A DNA stretch of 64,000 bases from Trueperaceae bacterium (lineage in GTDB: Bacteria > Deinococcota > Deinococci > Deinococcales > Trueperaceae): contig DASVCN010000024.1 in assembly GCA_036381595.1 (NCBI GenBank), positions 114,324 through 178,323 of the forward strand, read 5' to 3'. The translations under genes were made by a program, and so were the position numbers. Below the pieces are notes generated by a model. The model was not told the origin of the DNA. It worked only from the letters and a program-made list of their open reading frames with translations, and searched no databases. Positions within the stretch are counted from its first letter, which is position 1, and each line of letters opens with the position of its first letter. Positions 23,832 through 32,903 of the stretch are shown here, in pieces.

Positions 23832-26116
23832 GTCCTCTCCACCCGCTCACTCTCGTCATCGACCTGGGGGCGACCGGTACGCAGGCGCAGGAGAGCGAAC
23901 ACGGCCACCGCAACTATGCCCAGCACCGTTATCTCGCCCATCGTGTCGTAGCCCCTGAAGTCGACGAGGATCACGTTGACGGCGTTGAAGCCTCCGCCCA
24001 GAGTCTTGCTCTTCTCGAGGAAGAAGTCGGCCAGGCGCGGCGCGACCGGATCCTGGACGGCCAGAAGCAGGGCGAAGACCGTGAACGCCACGCCCGTGGC
24101 GATGACGCCGTCCAGCACCGCCAGCCTGGCGGGACGCTGATAGTAGGAGAGCCTGGGCAGGAAGTGGAACACCGACAGGAACAGGATGACCGTCACGACC
24201 TCGATCAGCAGCTGGGTCAGGGCCAGGTCGGGCGCGCTGAGCAGAACGAACACCAGGCTCGAACCGAAACCGGTCACCCCGAGCATGATCAGCAGGACGA
24301 TCCGGTTGCGGGCCAGGAGCACGCCGGCGGCGCCCACCAGCATCATCAGGGCGACCAGTTGGACGGTGACCGGCGGCAGGGCGACCGAGTCGGGCCAGGA
24401 GGCGATCCCAGTGGCGAAACCTACCGCGAGGACCGGCAGGAGCATCAGTCGCAGGTGGGCGGCGAAGGTCGAGCCCTGGGTGGCCGCGACTATCCGGTCG
24501 GCGCCATGCACGACTCCCCTCAGCAGGCCGTAGTAGATGGTGTTGGCGTTCCAGCTGGGGGTGAGGGCCGCCTGCAGCGCGGCGAAACCGCCCCCGGCGA
24601 CGGTGAGTGCGGTGCCGAAGAACCAGGTGAGGACGCTCAACGCCAGCATGACGTTCGGTCCGTGCCAGAGGGTGAGGGGCTCGGGCTGGTAGCCGAAACT
24701 GGTAGCCGCCAGGTCGGTGGCGTAGGAGAGGATGGTGTCGTTCCAGGGGAGGACGCCGAAGAGGATGACCGCCAGCACGAGCGGCGTCACCGGCAGCCAG
24801 AAAGATCCGCTGGCCTCGCCGACCGTCGGCCTTTCCGCTCTGAACGGGCCGAAGAAGACGCTCAGGAACCTGAGACTGTAGGCGAACGTCATGATGCTCC
24901 CGGCGACGGTGATGACGATGGGCAGGAACCCCTCCTGCAGCATCGCTTCGTAGAACAGTTCCTTCGAGATGAACCCCCCGAACGGCGGCAGGCCGGCCAT
25001 CGACAGGGCCGCCGGTATCGCCAGCGCGGTGGTGAGCGGCAACTTGCGCCAGAGGCCCGACACCTTCCCCAGGTCGCGGTTGCCCGCCTGATGATCGATG
25101 ATCCCTACGACCATGAAGAGGGCGGCCTTGAAGGCGGCATGGTTGACGAGGTGGGCGGTAGCAGCGAACTCGTGTCCGGCACCGTAGAGGGACATGAGGA
25201 TGCCGAGCTGCGAGACGGTCGAGTAGGCCAGCAGCGCTTTGAGGTCGACCTGCCTGAGGGCCAGGTAGGAGCCCCAGAACATGGTGACCAGGCCCACGTA
25301 CATGGTGATGTCGGCGAAGATGGTGCCGGTGAGAAGGAAGCCGAACTTGGCTATCAGCACGACGCCGGCCTTGACCATGGTGGCGCTGTGCAGATAGGCG
25401 GAGACCGGCGTGGGCGCCTCCATGGCCGTGGGAAGCCAGAGGTGGAACGGCAGTTGGGCAGACTTGGTGAAGGCGGCGACGAGCAGCATCACCATCGCTG
25501 CCGGGAAGAGCGGGCTCGCGAGCAGGCTCTGCAGGTCGAGTTCCGAGATCGCCAGGGTTCCCCCGGCGATCCCCAGGAGCGCGGCCGCCACCAACAGCGC
25601 CAGTCCGCCCAACACGGTCACGAGCAGCGCCTTGACGGCCCCGTCCTGGGAGGCGCCGCGGCTGTCCCAGAAACCGATGAGCAGGAACGAACTGATCGAG
25701 GTGAGCTCCCAGAACATGAACAGGGCGATCAGGTTGTCGGTGAGCACCAGGCCGAGCATGGCGCCGCCGAAGAGCAGCAGGTAGGAGTAGAAGCGTCCGT
25801 GACGCTCGTCCTCGCCCAGATACGAGGCGGCGTAGAAGAGGATGATGATCCCGATCGAAGCGACCAGCAGGGCGAACAGGAGCGAGAAGCCGTCGGCCCG
25901 GAAGGCGAGGTCGAGGCCGATGCCCGGCACCCACGACAGGGAGTAGGAGGGTGGCTCCCCGGCTCGAGCCTGCGGCACGTAGCGCAGCAGGGCCAGGGCG
26001 GGCAGGAAGGCGAGAGTGAGCCAGCGTCCCGCCCCGGCTCCGGCCCGCCTCCCCACCAGAGGCGCCACCGCGGCCGCCAGGAACGGGACTGCCACCGCCA
26101 GCAGCAGGTGGTTCAC
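23828..26116 (-). CDS. mrpA: Na+/H+ antiporter subunit MrpA
   Basis: Largest subunit, 762 aa, with a NuoL-like proton-translocating part (residues ~60-480, including LFMFWELTSISSFLLIGFWDSRG and TKSAQLPFHLWLPTAMEAPTPVSAYLHSATMVKAGVVLIAKFGF) and the C-terminal MrpA-specific DUF4040/MbhE-like part (SAPDLALTQLLIEVVTVILFLSVFHFLP). The length is that of full MrpA. Together with mrpB-G it makes a seven-gene complex that expels Na+ at the cost of the proton gradient and supports growth at high salt or pH. GTG start 36 bases after the DsbA-like gene. Confidence 0.96.
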   Translation of the reverse strand: MNHLLLAVAVPFLAAAVAPLVGRRAGAGAGRWLTLAFLPALALLRYVPQARAGEPPSYSLSWVPGIGLDLAFRADGFSLLFALLVASIGIIILFYAASYLGEDERHGRFYSYLLLFGGAMLGLVLTDNLIALFMFWELTSISSFLLIGFWDSRGASQDGAVKALLVTVLGGLALLVAAALLGIAGGTLAISELDLQSLLASPLFPAAMVMLLVAAFTKSAQLPFHLWLPTAMEAPTPVSAYLHSATMVKAGVVLIAKFGFLLTGTIFADITMYVGLVTMFWGSYLALRQVDLKALLAYSTVSQLGILMSLYGAGHEFAATAHLVNHAAFKAALFMVVGIIDHQAGNRDLGKVSGLWRKLPLTTALAIPAALSMAGLPPFGGFISKELFYEAMLQEGFLPIVITVAGSIMTFAYSLRFLSVFFGPFRAERPTVGEASGSFWLPVTPLVLAVILFGVLPWNDTILSYATDLAATSFGYQPEPLTLWHGPNVMLALSVLTWFFGTALTVAGGGFAALQAALTPSWNANTIYYGLLRGVVHGADRIVAATQGSTFAAHLRLMLLPVLAVGFATGIASWPDSVALPPVTVQLVALMMLVGAAGVLLARNRIVLLIMLGVTGFGSSLVFVLLSAPDLALTQLLIEVVTVILFLSVFHFLPRLSYYQRPARLAVLDGVIATGVAFTVFALLLAVQDPVAPRLADFFLEKSKTLGGGFNAVNVILVDFRGYDTMGEITVLGIVAVAVFALLRLRTGRPQVDDESERVERT

Positions 26117-26152
26117 TGCCTCGCTCCGACGCTGCCCCTGGGACAGGCGCGC

Positions 26153-27217
26153 TCACTCATCGGCGAAGGCGTCCACCAGTTCGATGAGCTCGAGGTACTC
26201 CTGCAGATCGAGGTAGTTCTGCACCTTGTAGCCGTTCACGAAGAGGGTCGGGGTGCCTGTCAGCCCGAGCCGCGAGATGGCGAACCGGTACGCTTCGCCG
26301 ATCTCCTCCCGGTAGCGCCGCTCCTCGAGGCACTCCGCGACGCCGCCGGTTTCGAGTCCTATGTCCTCCGCCAGCCGTATGAAGTAGGGGTTGGCGTCTC
26401 CGAGTGACCCCCAGGCGCGTTGCCGCTCGAAGAGGGCGTCGTGGTAGGCCCAGAAATCAGCAGGGTCGTTGGCGGCAGCGACGCACTCGGCCGCTTCGGC
26501 AGCAGGGATCGCGTTAGCGTGGATGGTGGCCAACGGGAAGTGGTGGTATTCGATGCGGACGTCCCCGCGAGCTAGCAACTGCTCCTCGAGCAGCGGCACC
26601 ATCTGAGTCGCGAACCTGGCGCAGTAGGGGCACTGGAAGTCGCTGAACTCCCGGATCACGTAGCGGGCGTCGGCCGGACCCTTGCCGTGGGGCGCCGGCG
26701 GGAAGACACCGGAGGGAACCTCCTGCAGCGAGAGCCGGAAGTCGACCCGGTAGGGCGCCTCGTCACCCGTCACGTCGAGTACCAGCCCGTACTGCTCGAC
26801 GCCCAGGGCGGTTTCGCCGCGGCCGGCCAGTTCCCCGAGGCTGGTAGCCAGGAACTCTGCAACCGGTCCCTCAATCGCCGATCCGTAACCGGTCGCCGCA
26901 GCCACGAGTTGCGCCATGAACGAGACGTTCTGCTCGTTAAGGACGCCCCCGCCGGCGATACCGTAGACCAGCCCACTCCTGATCTCGAACTCGAACGCGA
27001 ACCCGTCGGCGGCCGTGTACTCGGCCGCGCCCGACTCCCGTGGCTGGTATTCGGCCAGTTCGGCGAGCAGGGCAGCCGGCGGCTCTCCGATCGCCGCCTG
27101 AGCGGCTCCTGCCAGCGACAGCAGGAGCACGAGAAAGAGCGAAGCGGGGTGGTACCGCCGATGAGATCGAAGCGAACTCCGGGGCGCGGCCGCAGTCGCG
27201 TCTAGTGGATCACTCAT
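26153..27217 (-). CDS. DsbA-family thioredoxin-fold protein, exported
   Basis: A 354-aa protein. An N-terminal signal (LFLVLLLSLAGAAQAAIG, about residues 27-44) is followed by a domain of ~150 residues with no family I recognise, then a DsbA-like thioredoxin domain with the redox motif FSDFQCPYCARFATQM and the cis-Pro loop LTGTPTLFVNGYKV. Likely a periplasmic thiol oxidoreductase or isomerase. The ATG overlaps the stop of the M32 carboxypeptidase gene (ATGA), and mrpA follows after 36 bases, so all may share one transcript. Confidence 0.88.
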   Translation of the reverse strand: MSDPLDATAAAPRSSLRSHRRYHPASLFLVLLLSLAGAAQAAIGEPPAALLAELAEYQPRESGAAEYTAADGFAFEFEIRSGLVYGIAGGGVLNEQNVSFMAQLVAAATGYGSAIEGPVAEFLATSLGELAGRGETALGVEQYGLVLDVTGDEAPYRVDFRLSLQEVPSGVFPPAPHGKGPADARYVIREFSDFQCPYCARFATQMVPLLEEQLLARGDVRIEYHHFPLATIHANAIPAAEAAECVAAANDPADFWAYHDALFERQRAWGSLGDANPYFIRLAEDIGLETGGVAECLEERRYREEIGEAYRFAISRLGLTGTPTLFVNGYKVQNYLDLQEYLELIELVDAFADE

Positions 27218-28728
27218 GCCCGGCCAACCGGCTGGCGCAGGTCCTCGAACTTGTTCTGAAGGTAGGCCAGGTAGGGAGCGGCGTCGAGGCGAGTGCCGGT
27301 CACCCGTTCGAGCAGTTCGTCGGGCTCGTAGCGGCTCCCCTGACGGTGGATGTTGACCTTCAACCACTCGCGCAGCGGCACATGGTCGCCCGCTTCGATC
27401 CTGTCGAAGAGATCGGGGATACTCCTGCGGGCGGCCTCGAAGATCTGCACGCTCATCACGTTGCCGAGAGTATATGTGGGGAAGTAGCCGATCAGTCCCA
27501 CCGACCAGTGGACGTCCTGGAGGCAGCCCAGGAGGTCGTCGGGTGGTTCTATCCCCAGCAGCTCCCGGTACTTGGCGTTCCACGCCTCCGGCAGATCCGC
27601 AGTTGCCAGGTCGCCCTCCAGCATCGCCAGTTCGAGCTCGAAGCGGGCGATGACGTGGAGGTTGTAGGTCACCTCGTCGGCCTCGACTCGGATGAGGCTG
27701 GGTTTGACGCAGTTCACGGCGCGGTAGAACTCCTCGAGGCTCACCCCCTCGAGCGCCGGGAAGAGCGGCTGCAGTCTGGGGTAGGCACCGCGCCAGTACG
27801 GTAACGAGCGGGCGACCAGGTTCTCCCACAGCCGCGACTGGCTCTCGTGGATGCCCAGGCTCACGGCCTTGCCCAGTGGGCTGCGGGCCAGTTCCGGGTC
27901 AAGCCCCTGCTCGTAGAGCGCGTGCCCGGTCTCGTGGAGGGTGGCGAACAGTGCCGACGACAGGAAATCGCTGCGGAAGCGGGTCGTGACGCGTACATCA
28001 CTGGGGTCGATGCCCTCTGCGAACGGGTGGACGCTCGGGTCGAGCCGGCCCCGTTCGAAGTCGAAGCCGAACCGCGCCGCCTCTGCCCTCACGAACTCCT
28101 TCTGCTGCTCGATATCGAAGTGGCGGTAGAGCACGGCATCCTGCTCGTCATCCCCGGCCACTTCGCGGGCCAGTCGGACGAGTTCGGGCCGCAGCCGATC
28201 GAACAACTCGCCCACGCGCCTGGCGCTCGAGCCCGGCTCGTAGTCGTCGTGAAGCGCGTCGTACGGGTGTTCGTCGTAGCCCAGCAGTTCGGCCTGCTGA
28301 CGGGCGAGCTCGAACATGCGCCTCAGGAACGGCTCGAAGATGGCGTAGTCGTTCTGGCGACGTGCCCTCAGCCAGGCCTCCTGACCCTTCGAGCGCTGCG
28401 TCGCCAGTTCCTCGACCAGATCTCCAGGCAGCTTGACCGCGCGGTCGTAGCGGCGCCGGCAGAGTCGCACCAGCGTCGCGTCGGCAGGCTCGAGGTCGGC
28501 ATCTTCGAGCCTCGCGAGCCACTCGCCTACCTCACGGTCGGTCAACTTCTCGTGCATCACCGCCTCGAGGGCGGCGCTCTGGCGACCCCGCGATTCACTG
28601 GCGGAGGCCGGCAGGTTGGTCTGCTCGTCCCAGCCCAGCAGTCCCCCCACCTGATCGAGATCACTCAGCAGGGTGAAGCGCTTCCTGAGGGAGGATAGGT
28701 CGTCGGCTACAGCTGTCGGGTAGGGCAT
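27214..28728 (-). CDS. Carboxypeptidase Taq (M32 metallopeptidase)
   Basis: A 504-aa zinc carboxypeptidase. The catalytic HETGH is at residues 265-269 (TLHETGHALYEQGLD), with the downstream zinc-ligand region IHESQSRLWENLVARS, exactly as in Thermus Taq carboxypeptidase. Further family motifs are YDEHPYDALHDDYEPG and TYNLHVIARFELE. Cytoplasmic, broad C-terminal specificity in known members. ATG after GAAGGAG; a TAGACT box about 23 bases upstream may be its promoter. Confidence 0.96.
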   Translation of the reverse strand: MPYPTAVADDLSSLRKRFTLLSDLDQVGGLLGWDEQTNLPASASESRGRQSAALEAVMHEKLTDREVGEWLARLEDADLEPADATLVRLCRRRYDRAVKLPGDLVEELATQRSKGQEAWLRARRQNDYAIFEPFLRRMFELARQQAELLGYDEHPYDALHDDYEPGSSARRVGELFDRLRPELVRLAREVAGDDEQDAVLYRHFDIEQQKEFVRAEAARFGFDFERGRLDPSVHPFAEGIDPSDVRVTTRFRSDFLSSALFATLHETGHALYEQGLDPELARSPLGKAVSLGIHESQSRLWENLVARSLPYWRGAYPRLQPLFPALEGVSLEEFYRAVNCVKPSLIRVEADEVTYNLHVIARFELELAMLEGDLATADLPEAWNAKYRELLGIEPPDDLLGCLQDVHWSVGLIGYFPTYTLGNVMSVQIFEAARRSIPDLFDRIEAGDHVPLREWLKVNIHRQGSRYEPDELLERVTGTRLDAAPYLAYLQNKFEDLRQPVGRA

Positions 28729-28822
28729 CGTTTCTCCTTCGCAACTCCCTCAGTCTACCCGCGGCGTGAGGTCCGGCGAAACGCCGCGACGCTCCAGCGC
28801 AGGGAAGGCGTTCACCGGCGCA

Positions 28823-28850
28823 TTGGCGTAATCGGGGCAAATGCTATCGT
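28823..28850 (+). promoter_or_regulatory. Promoter of the dynamin-like gene
   Basis: TTGGCG (28823-28828), 16-bp spacer, TATCGT (28845-28850), then six bases to the ATG at 28857. No Shine-Dalgarno, so the transcript is probably leaderless. Confidence 0.55.
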
Positions 28851-28856
28851 CGCCGC

Positions 28857-30593
28857 ATGAACGTCGAGATGAGCCGCGAGGCACGGGATCTCGTCAACCG
28901 CGAACGAGCGGCGATCTCGGACCTGCGAACGCTGCTTGGCCGCATCGAAGCCGCCCAGGAGGATCTGGAGGACCTGCGCAACGCCTCGGAGGATCTCGAG
29001 GGGATCTTCATGCTCGTCGTATGCGGCGAGTACAATTCGGGCAAGTCGAGTCTGTTGAACGCGCTCCTCGGTGAGCAGGTAGTGCCCGAAGGGGTCACGC
29101 CCACCACCGACCGGATCACCATCTTGAGCCACGGGCCCGAACGGCGGGAGTCTGAGGAGTCGGGCTGGTTGGTCCGCCAGGAGTTCCCCTCTCACCTCCT
29201 CAAGGACCTCGCCCTGGTGGATACGCCTGGTACGAACGCGATCATCGCGCGGCACCAGGAGCTCACGGAGCGCTTCATCCCGAGGGCCGACCTCGTCCTC
29301 TTCGTCACCTCGGCCGACAGGCCCTTCACTCAGAGCGAACGGGCGTTCCTCGAGCTGATCAGCACCTGGGGCAAGAAGATCACGGTGGTGGTCAACAAGA
29401 TCGACATCCTCGAAAGCAGCGACGAGCGGCAGAAGGTGCTCGACTTCGTCAGGGAGCACGCCCGCGAGACGCTGCTTGTGACCCCGCAGGTATTCGGCGT
29501 CTCGGCCAGGAAGGCGTTCCGTGCCCGCAACAACGGCAAGCCCGCCGACCTGGCCGGCACCGGACTGCCCGAACTGGAGGCGTACATCGAGGCGAGCCTC
29601 TACGGCAGCGAGCGGCTGCGGCTCAAACTGCAGAGCCCGCTCGGGGTGGCCGAGCACATCGCCCGCAAGTACGCCGGGAACATGGGGGAACAGCTGGCGC
29701 TGCTCGAGGACGACAGGCGGACGCTGGAGGAGATCGACCGGCAGCGAGCTCAGTACGAGAAGGACATGCGCCGCGAGTTCACAAGCTACCTGGCCCGGAT
29801 CAAGACCGTTCTGGTCGAGGTCGAAAGGCGTGGGGACGTCTTCTTCGACGACACGATCCGCTTCGGCAACGTGCTCACGGTGATGAACAGCGAGAAGGTG
29901 CGGCGGCTCTTCGAGGAGCGAGTGATCCGGGGCGCGGATGCCGAGATCGACCGGGCGGTGGGCGAAACCGTCGACTGGTTCATGCAGCGCAATCTGCAAC
30001 TCTGGGAAGACATCATGTCGTTCGTCAACGACAGGCGCAAGGCAGCCGAGGAGCGGGTGATCGGCGAGGTCGGCGGACGCTTCCAGTACGACCGCGAGAC
30101 TCTGCTTCACAACCTGCGCGAACGAGCCGAAGCGGTGCTCGATACCTACGACGAGAGTCAGGAGGCGGAACGACTCGCCAACAGCCTGCAGGCAGCGGTG
30201 GTCCAGTCGGGCCTCCTCTCGGTAGGCGGGCTGGGCCTCGGCGCCGCGATTGTCGCTTTCCTGTCCGGCGCGGCCCTGGACGTCACCGGCATCGCCCTTG
30301 GGCTCACCATCGCCGGCCTTGGGGTGCTGGTGCTGCCGCGGCAGCGCACCAGGGCGAAGCACAAACTGCACCGGCAGATGCAGGCGCTGCGTGACGGACT
30401 CGAAGAGAGTCTGGGCACGCAACTCGAGCGGGAGCTGCAGAAGGCGAGCGAGAAGCTGAGCGGCGCGCTGCAGCCGTACACCCGTTTCGTGCGAAGCGAG
30501 CTGGAACGTATGGACGAACTCCAGGACGACTTCCAGGAGATCGCCGAGCGTCTCGAGGCACTCAAGCGCGAGGTGGCCGTAGTGAAGGCGTAG
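28857..30593 (+). CDS. Bacterial dynamin-like GTPase
   Basis: A 578-aa GTPase: P-loop GEYNSGKSSLLNALLG (residues ~59-74), switch TPTTDRIT, G3 DTPGTN and G4 NKIDIL. A long helical stalk follows, and two adjacent hydrophobic segments (residues ~448-500: LLSVGGLGLGAAIVAFLSGAALDVTGIALGLTIAGLGVLVLP) act as membrane anchor or paddle, followed by a coiled-coil tail. This layout matches bacterial dynamin-like proteins involved in membrane remodelling or repair. Such proteins often occur as adjacent pairs; here only one is present, so it may act as a homo-oligomer. Confidence 0.87.
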   Translation: MNVEMSREARDLVNRERAAISDLRTLLGRIEAAQEDLEDLRNASEDLEGIFMLVVCGEYNSGKSSLLNALLGEQVVPEGVTPTTDRITILSHGPERRESEESGWLVRQEFPSHLLKDLALVDTPGTNAIIARHQELTERFIPRADLVLFVTSADRPFTQSERAFLELISTWGKKITVVVNKIDILESSDERQKVLDFVREHARETLLVTPQVFGVSARKAFRARNNGKPADLAGTGLPELEAYIEASLYGSERLRLKLQSPLGVAEHIARKYAGNMGEQLALLEDDRRTLEEIDRQRAQYEKDMRREFTSYLARIKTVLVEVERRGDVFFDDTIRFGNVLTVMNSEKVRRLFEERVIRGADAEIDRAVGETVDWFMQRNLQLWEDIMSFVNDRRKAAEERVIGEVGGRFQYDRETLLHNLRERAEAVLDTYDESQEAERLANSLQAAVVQSGLLSVGGLGLGAAIVAFLSGAALDVTGIALGLTIAGLGVLVLPRQRTRAKHKLHRQMQALRDGLEESLGTQLERELQKASEKLSGALQPYTRFVRSELERMDELQDDFQEIAERLEALKREVAVVKA

Positions 30594-30620
30594 GCCTGAA
30601 CTGGAGTGGCCGCGGGTGTC

Positions 30621-31955
30621 TCACGTTTCTCGCTCCGGACAGTGCGCCGCAACCGCCATCAGTGCGAGGTCGAGCTCGAGCTGCGCGTTCAGCAGGGCGA
30701 GTTCGGCTTGCGCCGCGTCGTTCAGCAGGGAGAGGTCAGAGGCGCTCCCTAGCGAGGCGCGCCTCGCCACCGCGAGCTCGGCTTCCCGTAACCTCAGCCG
30801 CTCGCGCGCTCCATATAGCACCATCAGGTCGCGCAAAGCATCGAGTCGAGCACTCTCGACCATCCTCGAGTAGGTGCTGGTGGCTTCGTCGGCGCTGCCC
30901 GGCGACTCGACGTTCGGCGCCGGCCAGCCGATGCTCAGCTCCTGGGAGAGGCCGCCTGGGGTGATGGCCAGGGAGAGGTCGCTGCCCACACTCTCGCCGG
31001 CAGGAAGCGCCACCTGCAGGGCCAGCCTGAGATTACCGCTCCAGCCACGCCGAGCCTCACTCGAACCGGAGTGCCTGGCGTTGCCGCTCAGGTCCAAGGT
31101 GACCTGAGTCAGGCGAACGGCGTCGTCGAGCCGCTGGGCCAGGAGAGACTCTTCCAGGAGCAGTTCGGCGCGGATCGTTTCCGAGGTCTCGAACGGTTCG
31201 CGCAGCACGCAGACCTCCGGGTCGACCGCGGGCGCCGCCGGGAGTTCGAACGAAGCCGTGGATAGTTCGTTCGGGTCTACACCCGCCTGTTCGGCCACCG
31301 CAAGGAGCAGCAGCGAACGCTCGCGGCGGGTGCGCGCCAACGCCTGTTCGAGTTCCAGATAACCGATCCTCTGCGCATCGAGCCCGGACCCCTGACTGCG
31401 ACCGCTGGTCCCCTCGTCGTCCGACTCCCCCAGTGCCACCTCGTCGAGGCTTCTCCAGCCCGGGTGAGACTCGAGCAGCTGCTGCCGGTGGCGGGCGAGG
31501 AGCTCCTCGGCCGCTTCCAGGTGGACGACGAGCCTCAGGGTGCGTTCGAACTCCCGCACGAGGTCGGCCCGCCGCGAGCTCTGGTCGTGCCGCGCCAGTT
31601 CGAGGCGCTTGGCTGTCAACGCCCGCTGCAGTTCTGCTTCGGGGTCTAACAGACTCCAGCTCAATGAGGCCCCGAAACCTAGGTCGAGACGCTCCCCGAA
31701 CTCCCAGTCCGACCTCTGCGTGAACCGGAGCCGCGCTGATCCGGCCGCTCTCATTCTCTCCAGTTCCGCTGCGATGGCCGTGACGTCGCTGCCTTCCGCC
31801 TCCCGCAGTCGCTGCTCGAACCGCTCGATCAGTCGGGCGGAGGTGATCGCCGGAACGGGCGCCGCGGTCGAGTCGGCCGCGGTCGAGTCCACCGCCGTAG
31901 ACTGCGCGGCGGCCAGCGCTGAGCAGAGGAGCAGTGCCAGGCAGACGGGTTTCAC
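30621..31955 (-). CDS. Exported coiled-coil protein, TolC-like helical organisation
   Basis: A 444-aa product starting at GTG 31955 with a clear signal peptide (VCLALLLCSALAAAQS). After a short TAVDSTAADSTAAP spacer come long amphipathic helices (ITSARLIERFEQRLREAEG; SSRRADLVREFERTLRLVVHLEAAEELL; QAELALLNAQLELDLALMAVA) separated by beta-like stretches containing LDLGFGASLSWSLLDPEAEL and WSGNLRLALQVALPAG. The repeated helix-strand-helix layout recalls TolC-type outer-membrane factors, but sequence conservation is too low for certainty. Last gene of a three-gene set of exported proteins; its GTG overlaps the stop of the gene before it. Confidence 0.6.
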   Translation of the reverse strand: MKPVCLALLLCSALAAAQSTAVDSTAADSTAAPVPAITSARLIERFEQRLREAEGSDVTAIAAELERMRAAGSARLRFTQRSDWEFGERLDLGFGASLSWSLLDPEAELQRALTAKRLELARHDQSSRRADLVREFERTLRLVVHLEAAEELLARHRQQLLESHPGWRSLDEVALGESDDEGTSGRSQGSGLDAQRIGYLELEQALARTRRERSLLLLAVAEQAGVDPNELSTASFELPAAPAVDPEVCVLREPFETSETIRAELLLEESLLAQRLDDAVRLTQVTLDLSGNARHSGSSEARRGWSGNLRLALQVALPAGESVGSDLSLAITPGGLSQELSIGWPAPNVESPGSADEATSTYSRMVESARLDALRDLMVLYGARERLRLREAELAVARRASLGSASDLSLLNDAAQAELALLNAQLELDLALMAVAAHCPERET

Positions 31956-32788
31956 GGGTAACGCCTCACCGTCACGGGGAGTCCCAGCTGCCAGAAGCCT
32001 GCCGTGGACCGGTACTCGATGACCGGCTCGAGTTCGAAGGATGTCCGGGAGCTCGAGGCAGGCAGAGATGCATCGGTCCACACGAGCACCGCCCCTTCGC
32101 CGGGCGCCAGCTCGAGGCCGAGGTCGCTCGCAGGGCGCCGTTCGAATCCCTCGACCTGCGGGTAGTCCTGCCGCGAACGCCCTGCCTCGCGCCTCAGCGC
32201 CGGTGATGTCGCTGCCTCCAGTTCCGATAGCAGTTCACCCGGGTCGCCTGTCGCGACGAGCAGGTGAGCCATTGGCAGCGGATCGGGCAGGTAGCGGACA
32301 ACCTGCAGGGTGAGTGGCTGTTCACCCGTGTTGCGGACCGCCACCGCACCATGGATGCCGGCCGCGTTCGCCACGAGCGAGCGTTCGAACCGGAGCGGAC
32401 CGTTCGCCCTCTCGAGCTGCAGCACGGCCGCGCGCCCGAATGCGAAACGGCGCAACTCGCCGGAGGCGAGGCCCAACTCTACTGCCGAGAACGTGAGCGT
32501 TCCGCCCGGAACCGGGCGCGCGAAGATTTCCAGACGAGGGGGGTCGGCGTGGAGAGAAACGCCATCGAGGCGCGACTCGCCTGGCAGCACCACCGACTCA
32601 ACCTCCTCCGGCGACACGCCACCGGGCAGCGGCAGCCCGATGGCGGCCGGCTGTCCTACCGTGGACCAGGCGAAGCGAACGTGGGATACGTCGCCACTCA
32701 CCTGGGTTGCCAGGGCTGGCGCGCTGACGATGAGCCCTAGCGGGAGCAAGAACCGCAACAGTTTTCCGGGTCTGACGAGTTCCATCAT
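31952..32788 (-). CDS. Exported beta-rich protein of unknown function
   Basis: A 278-aa protein with a signal peptide (LLRFLLPLGLIVSAPALAT). The mature part is predicted beta-rich, with ANAAGIHGAVAVRNTGEQPLTLQVVRYLPDPLP (Ig/DUF-like strand pattern) and a C-terminal EPVIEYRSTAGFWQLGLPVTVRRY. No cysteines in the mature part. GGAAGG precedes two consecutive ATG codons (32788 and 32785); the second has the better spacing. I do not recognise the family. It lies between an acidic exported protein and a TolC-like protein and may work with them at the cell surface. Confidence 0.7.
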   Translation of the reverse strand: MMELVRPGKLLRFLLPLGLIVSAPALATQVSGDVSHVRFAWSTVGQPAAIGLPLPGGVSPEEVESVVLPGESRLDGVSLHADPPRLEIFARPVPGGTLTFSAVELGLASGELRRFAFGRAAVLQLERANGPLRFERSLVANAAGIHGAVAVRNTGEQPLTLQVVRYLPDPLPMAHLLVATGDPGELLSELEAATSPALRREAGRSRQDYPQVEGFERRPASDLGLELAPGEGAVLVWTDASLPASSSRTSFELEPVIEYRSTAGFWQLGLPVTVRRYP

Positions 32789-32867
32789 CTGCCTTCCTGG
32801 GCGAGTAGCGTGCCGGTTCGAGGCTCGAACGGCTCAGCGTGACTCTGGCCGGGTCACGGCGCGGTTG

Positions 32868-32897
32868 CGGGCGACGGACCGGGTGGTCCGCCGCCCG
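32868..32897. promoter_or_regulatory. Strong hairpin in the exported-protein cluster
   Basis: CGGGCGACGGACC pairs with GGTCCGCCGCCCG with one A-C mismatch and a GGGT loop. It sits between the stop of the first gene (32904) and the second gene (32788), with no T tract on the minus strand. It may be an mRNA processing or stability element or a partial terminator that lowers expression of the two distal genes. Confidence 0.5.
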
Positions 32898-32903
32898 CCG
32901 GGT

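Noticed and set aside
21527-26407. Long plus-strand frames (466, 747 codons) over the mrp operon
   Set aside because: Products are Glu/Gln/Arg/Gly-rich shadows of membrane-protein genes on minus; no start signals or families.
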